Shown in pieces: positions 35,243-40,564 of a DNA stretch of 40,564 nucleotides. The notes beneath the pieces are model-generated. The model ran no database searches, was not told the DNA's origin, and worked only from the letters and a program-made list of their open reading frames with translations. The translations under genes were made by a program, and so were the position numbers. Source of the DNA: Suillus spraguei. Taxonomy: Eukaryota > Basidiomycota > Agaricomycetes > Boletales > Suillaceae. Location: positions 1 through 40,564 of the forward strand of contig JABCPU010000537.1 of the NCBI GenBank assembly GCA_016800925.1, in the 5' to 3' direction. Position 1 is the stretch's first letter. Every line of letters starts with the position of its first letter.

Positions 35243-38200
35243 CTAAGTTTGTGTTGAGGGCAGTTCCTGCAACTGCTCCAAACAGTCTAGCACGACTCCC
35301 AACGCAACCAAACCAAAACTTTGTGCTCCGTAACCCCCTTTACCTTGCTCGTGACTCTCTTTGTACTTCTCCTGACTCAGTGCCCAAGCAGACCACCCGA
35401 TCTCTAAGCTATCCCGCACCTCGTCCAGCGACGCGTTCTCCATACTTTCCGGTAGCATTCTGCCTCGAACATCGCGAATGAGGACCGAAATGCATTCTCT
35501 CATTGCATATATCCGATCCGTTTTAAATCGCTTCTGTGAGCACTTTGCAAGGATAGTTCCGACGACGATCTCCTCCTCGCGTAGATGCGCACCGGGTATT
35601 CGTGAGAGTGTGTGACAGGTTGCAACGTAGATGAGTTCGTCTAGGTATGCCGAATATATACTGTCCATTGAAACCTTGAGTTTTGAAGGTCTCTCACGAC
35701 GCTCTAGCTGTCGTTTGACTAAAGAACGAAGTGTAATGGAGATGGCATCACTCAGTGGCTTTTCTAGCTGCTGAGGAACGTAAGTGGGTATATCGTCGAG
35801 CTGGATGTTGCGATATAGGTGGCCTAAGGCCCGGTCGGACTCGTAATAATCTGTCGGTCGGGGAGATTCCACCTCTGCTGCATGCCAATCAGGTTTGTAG
35901 GGGATGAGGCTGCGAGGAATATCTTCAATGTCGACCTTCCATCCGTTCTTTGGTAGTCAACGGCTTGGCTATGAAGAGCTGCGAGCTTCAGGCATGACTC
36001 GTTAAACGTTCCATCCTGTGAAATAATCTGAGTTCCAGCTCTGCACACCTTTGATGACATTACGTACACTAGCTTGATCTGCGGTGAACGTAATAAGTTA
36101 GGGCGCTAAGATCCTTGTAAAATAAAAACTTGCCTGCAATAGTGATGTGCTTGTCGGACACCAGTCCCTGCAGTTGACTTGAGCTACCGAACAGCTTGCA
36201 CATATCCAGAATTGACGTACCACGACATCTGAGTTGATATATTCCACGACGAAATTACACACGTCGTCAATTGTGCTGGGGTTGTTCGATCGTGAAAGGC
36301 TTCCCCGACGGATAAGATGCTGGATCATAATGATCCGGGAGGATCAAGGGTGGATGTTGTATAATCTCATAGAGATCGCTATAAGTTATAAATTATGAAT
36401 CTTAGGTCAGAGCAGAGGTAACATTTTTCCTTACCCGTCAAGATCGCCACCGCCGAGCGAATTTGCCAAACAAGTTGCGCCTATGATCGAGGATATTGTA
36501 GACAAAATTTTTCAAATACACGAGCACCTACCGGTGGATGCAAATACGACTACATTCTTCAGATGGCTAAAAAGGCAGAGTTTATCAGTTGGAGGTTTTC
36601 CGATGGCATATGACTGCTGGACTAAACTGGTGTTAATTTGCGATAAGTGTAGTGCAGGCATGAGCTTACCGTCGCCTGGATGTATGACAGGACTCGCGAG
36701 ATCATACAAGGCCCATGAAGCCATATGGGCTCGCTATCCCCTGGCTTGTGAACACATGCTTGTGGAGCATGTAAACAACAAGTAAAGCGAGGTGTCAGAA
36801 ATGAAAGGCATACCATATATTTTACCGGGAGGCAGTTTGAAGACGTTCGAGTGGCCTTTTTCTCATAAGCAGGTCCCTCATCAGTGACACCCATCAGCAT
36901 GTAGCTGTTTGGAATTGGAATGCGTGCATCATGTTTAACTGCTCGCAGAACGTGGTTGATAGCACAGGCTCGTAGTTGTGCCAGAAAGGGTGTGTCGACG
37001 TTCCGATGATGAAGATGCGTAGGGTTGAGCTTCAGACCGAGGGTGTTGAGTTTCCGTAACGTCGATGCCAGTCGGAAAGTTGGAGACAATCCATGACTTT
37101 CCAAGAGTGCCGCAAAAAGTTCAACTGAGTCGTGAGCGGTGCGTGCCTCGGCAACAACCTTTTGCTGCAACTCCATAAAGGTATCTTTTGAGGCACCTCG
37201 GTCTTCTAGAACTGTGATCAAAGGTCTAGCAAGTCGCATGAGCACCTACACTATAAAATTGAAATGATAAGGAACTTGAAAATACCTGTTAAGATGAGGA
37301 GTATTAGGTTTCACGACAGGACGAGCAATTTCTATCATAGCGTATTCTTCTCCGTGATCCTTGAACTTGTTCATACTTTCTCTCAAGCAAAGTTGGATCC
37401 CCTCGAGTTGCTTGTCAACCGCCACGACGCCCTTAAAACCAAGGAATCTGATTTGGTACTATAGTCCCATTTAGTACAGTACTTTCAAGCGTGAAACTAC
37501 TTACAGCCGAAGGCTTCACTGCATGCGCACCACCATCTCGTCGAGCATCGCAGAGAGTTTGCCAGATTAAATCACCAAGTTCATTGCTGACGGTTCCGAC
37601 ACCGTCAGAAAACATCACACCGTTTTCGACGATATCAGGCATTTCCGACCACTGCGATCGATGGATCTTGACCGACGGATCTGTCGCCGTAAAGGCTTGC
37701 TGAAAGGCTATTTAGAGAAAATATCGACGGAAACAGCTGACTTACAGCCATCCGGGCAGCATACTTCGAAGGGGAATAAATGCATCCGCTGAAGTCTCCC
37801 AAGCTACTTCTTATCGTGTGCGCATTGACCAGTCCCTTGGTGTCGTGCTGGAAAGAGCTAACGAACCAAACAGCATGCTCCCTCAGTGCAGAGGAAGAGT
37901 ACGCTAGGAAATCGAAATGTTTTCCCGCAAGCTCAAAGCCATGATTCAACAAGCCCCCGACACGGCGCCTGACGAAACTCGCCCCATCCACTTCCCTGTC
38001 CCAGCGATACTGGAGACGATCCTCGTCACGGAAGTCAACTCGAATGAAGTTGCCTTCATAGCCTTCGTACTCGCGAATAACGCGGTTTGATTGCAGTATG
38101 TTGGGCCCTTCGAGGATGAGCCGAGTTGGTGTGACTGTGACACGATGACAATAAAAGCGGCCAGCAGGCGCCTGCGGACGGACATTCCCAAGCTTCGCCT

Positions 38201-39570
38201 GCACCACCAGCTCAAAGCACTTGTGGATTGTTTGACCTGGAGGACGAGCCGCAGCTTTTAACACAAAGTATCGCATGATGGCTGCGGCAAATGGTCGGTG
38301 GCGGCGAATCAGTTCGTCGATTCTCGGGCGCAGATCCTCAAGTTCATTTGTATTTGCAACACCATTTCGGAGAAGGGCCTCGATCTGAAACGCTACAGGC
38401 CAGTCTGAGCTCAATGATTTCAACCATCTTTGCACCCAAGCCAGTTTTTTGCTCGTGAAGAATCCTTGGCAGATGCACTCGATGCGGATTCCATAGATCG
38501 GAGGGCGAAGCTCTGCGATTTTACAGAACTGCTGGAACTTTTCCAGATCTCCTGGTTCGGAGAGGACGATGCGTATCTGGTGAGCGTACGGAGCAATTTG
38601 CTCATGCCCTGGATGTATAGCACCAACGCGTTCACGATAATTCTTCTGATCGGAGTGCGATCCGGTAAGCGTTCTGTTGAAGTCTTCTCTTTCGACAATC
38701 GGTGGTGTGAACATGTCAAAGCATATGTCTAAGGAAATTTCACATTCAGATCTTCAAGCTATGGGCACCATGCTTACATTGATTACCAAAATCATAGCCC
38801 ACGGCCATTTTGTTGATATTGGCGAAGGTAATGATCAGGCTGTATAACAGTTCTCCTCGCGCCGGGTCACCGACCTAACCAATTGTAGAGTCAATACGGA
38901 ATGTGTTTTTTATTCACAATGAAACATATGCCAAACCTTCGCACGAATCAGTTTGTGCTCGTATTCGAAGTTCAACCACCCAAGCCCGGTGTCGCTAAGG
39001 TTGCACTGCCATTCCGCACTGAAGGCACGTGGATCTGATGGGGTAGCATCTTTGGGGCGATAGAATATGCCTAGGAAATATGTTCATATAATCCAAAAGC
39101 GACAAGCAAAAAGTATACAAGGAAACTTATAACATACCGATTTGCACTTTAGCGATTCGAAAGTATGAGCTTAACGCATCGATTTTCTCTTGCCGTTTCT
39201 GAGCGATATCGGGGTCCACATAGGGTGCCTTTGCGAGGGTGACTAGTAGGTTGTTTGGAATGTGCTTGGTTGTAGGGATGAATTTCAGACGCTTTTTGCC
39301 GACCTTGATGGTGATACCATCTTCGCCGTCAACAAGCCGACGGAATTTCAGCCCTACGTCCTTGGAGGGCAGTCTAAGCGACCCGAAGCCTTTGTTACGA
39401 ACGCCTCCGCACTCGTTCTTTTCGAGTGTGACTCTAAAGTTGATGAGACGCTGCTGCGCATCGGCATCCGACACAAATGGACCGGGGCACGCATGCAAAA
39501 CCTCTGCGATCTTTTTTGTGATCTCGTATTCAGTTACTTCAAAATCTACGTTTCGAATGATGAACTCCAT
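35243..39570 (-). CDS. Cellular RNA-dependent RNA polymerase (QDE-1 type), four apparent frame breaks
   Basis: Makes dsRNA from single-stranded RNA to feed Dicer in fungal RNA silencing. ATG 39570 (MEFIIRNVDFEVTEYEITKK, RRM-like N-terminus). Large exon 38728-37746 (PPGQTIHKCFELVVQAKLGN, VTPTRLILEGPNILQSNRVI), then ENGVMFSDGVGTVSNELGD, FKGVVAVDKQL and PNSYMLMGVTDEGPAYE. The catalytic loop DLDGD in NSLGGGDLDG|D is split by intron 36434-36379. Introns are short; 36133-36079 is GC-AG. About 1,220 codons, normal for the family. Frame breaks in conserved blocks: 36857-36861 (A run one short before GHSNVFKLPPGK), about 36695 (one base missing before SPVIHPGD), 36278-36281 (one extra C before STIDDVCNFV), and about 35952 (one C missing in AVDYPKNGWK). 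The N-terminal 2 kb is clean. Either a young pseudogene or base-calling errors. Confidence 0.85.
36079..36133 (-). other. GC-AG intron in the RdRP gene
   Basis: The donor is G|GCAAGT and the acceptor CCGCAG. Splicing gives HITIADQASVRNVMS, which is the family-typical continuation; no GT is available within a few bases. GC-AG is the commonest minor class of U2 introns. Confidence 0.65.
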
Positions 39571-39820
39571 GAAAATGCAATGAGGGAACAAAAGATGACT
39601 GATCGATAAACTCAGCCACTGGATATATATACCACTACTAAATATAGTCTAACCTCCGATTCTGGAAGTGGAAGCAAATTTGCTAACCGTTTAGCCCAAG
39701 TCTAGCCGCGCTCCATCATGATTGTTAGAAGAAACCATCCAGGGCTTGAAATCCGGTTCAAGGTAAGAAGCAGAATAGACTTTTAATTCCATACTATCCA
39801 TTAACACTTGAGTACTTGCT
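39571..39820. other. Intergenic between STT4 stop and RdRP start
   Basis: 250 bp holding the RdRP upstream region and the STT4 3' end. A TATATATAC stretch at about 39623-39632 lies 55-60 bp upstream of the RdRP ATG and could serve as its TATA element. Confidence 0.35.

Positions 39821-40564
<744 letters not shown>

Overview
This is nuclear DNA from a filamentous basidiomycete. Genes carry many short introns of about 48-67 nt with GTRNGY-type donors and YAG acceptors. Their products match Agaricomycete families: a STAND/NLR-like NACHT-WD40 family, a WD40-TPR protein, a QDE-1-type RNA-dependent RNA polymerase, and Hop1 with HORMA and PHD. The NACHT-WD40 type with near-identical repeats is typical of Cantharellales such as Rhizoctonia/Ceratobasidium. 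That placement is an inference from family resemblance, not a search result. No bacterial, viral or CRISPR features were seen.

Left part (1-23 kb) is an accessory, duplication-rich region. It starts with a minus-strand WD40-TPR gene (604-2938, with three suspected frame breaks). A gene-poor stretch follows, then a nested segmental-duplication cluster. Two NACHT-WD40 genes lie on the minus strand (6.6-11.9 kb and 16.6-21.8 kb) inside a block of about 5.8 kb present twice. Around and between them, a flank of up to 2 kb occurs four times (A 4.9-6.6, B 12.4-14.0, C 14.4-16.1, D 22.2-22.9 kb). Flanks B and C each end in a relic of the last ~60-75 codons of a further NACHT-WD40 gene, so at least four gene copies once existed. 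The two surviving copies are damaged in opposite halves: copy 1 keeps a long open NACHT frame but has a shredded WD40 half, while copy 2 has a perfect 14-repeat WD40 frame but a broken NACHT.

Middle part (23.3-34.4 kb) is ordinary conserved gene space. It holds DOA1/PLAA (ubiquitin and Cdc48 adaptor, minus), HOP1 (meiotic axis HORMA protein, minus), TRS23/TRAPPC4 (TRAPP vesicle-tethering subunit, minus) and, divergently from TRS23 across 110 bp, a secreted or ER-luminal glutaminyl-peptide cyclotransferase of the M28 fold (plus). I could read all four through their introns without any frameshift.

Right part (34.6-40.6 kb) has a fragmentary unrecognised gene, a cellular RdRP gene of the RNA-silencing type (minus, four apparent single-base frame breaks in its catalytic half), and the 3' end of STT4/PI4KA (minus, running off the window edge). 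The STT4 gene carries an apparent AT-AC intron and an 8-nt microexon directly after the DFG motif. This is the most unusual gene-structure observation in the window.

The genes do not form one pathway. The themes are a self/non-self receptor cluster that grows and dies by recombination, next to housekeeping genes.
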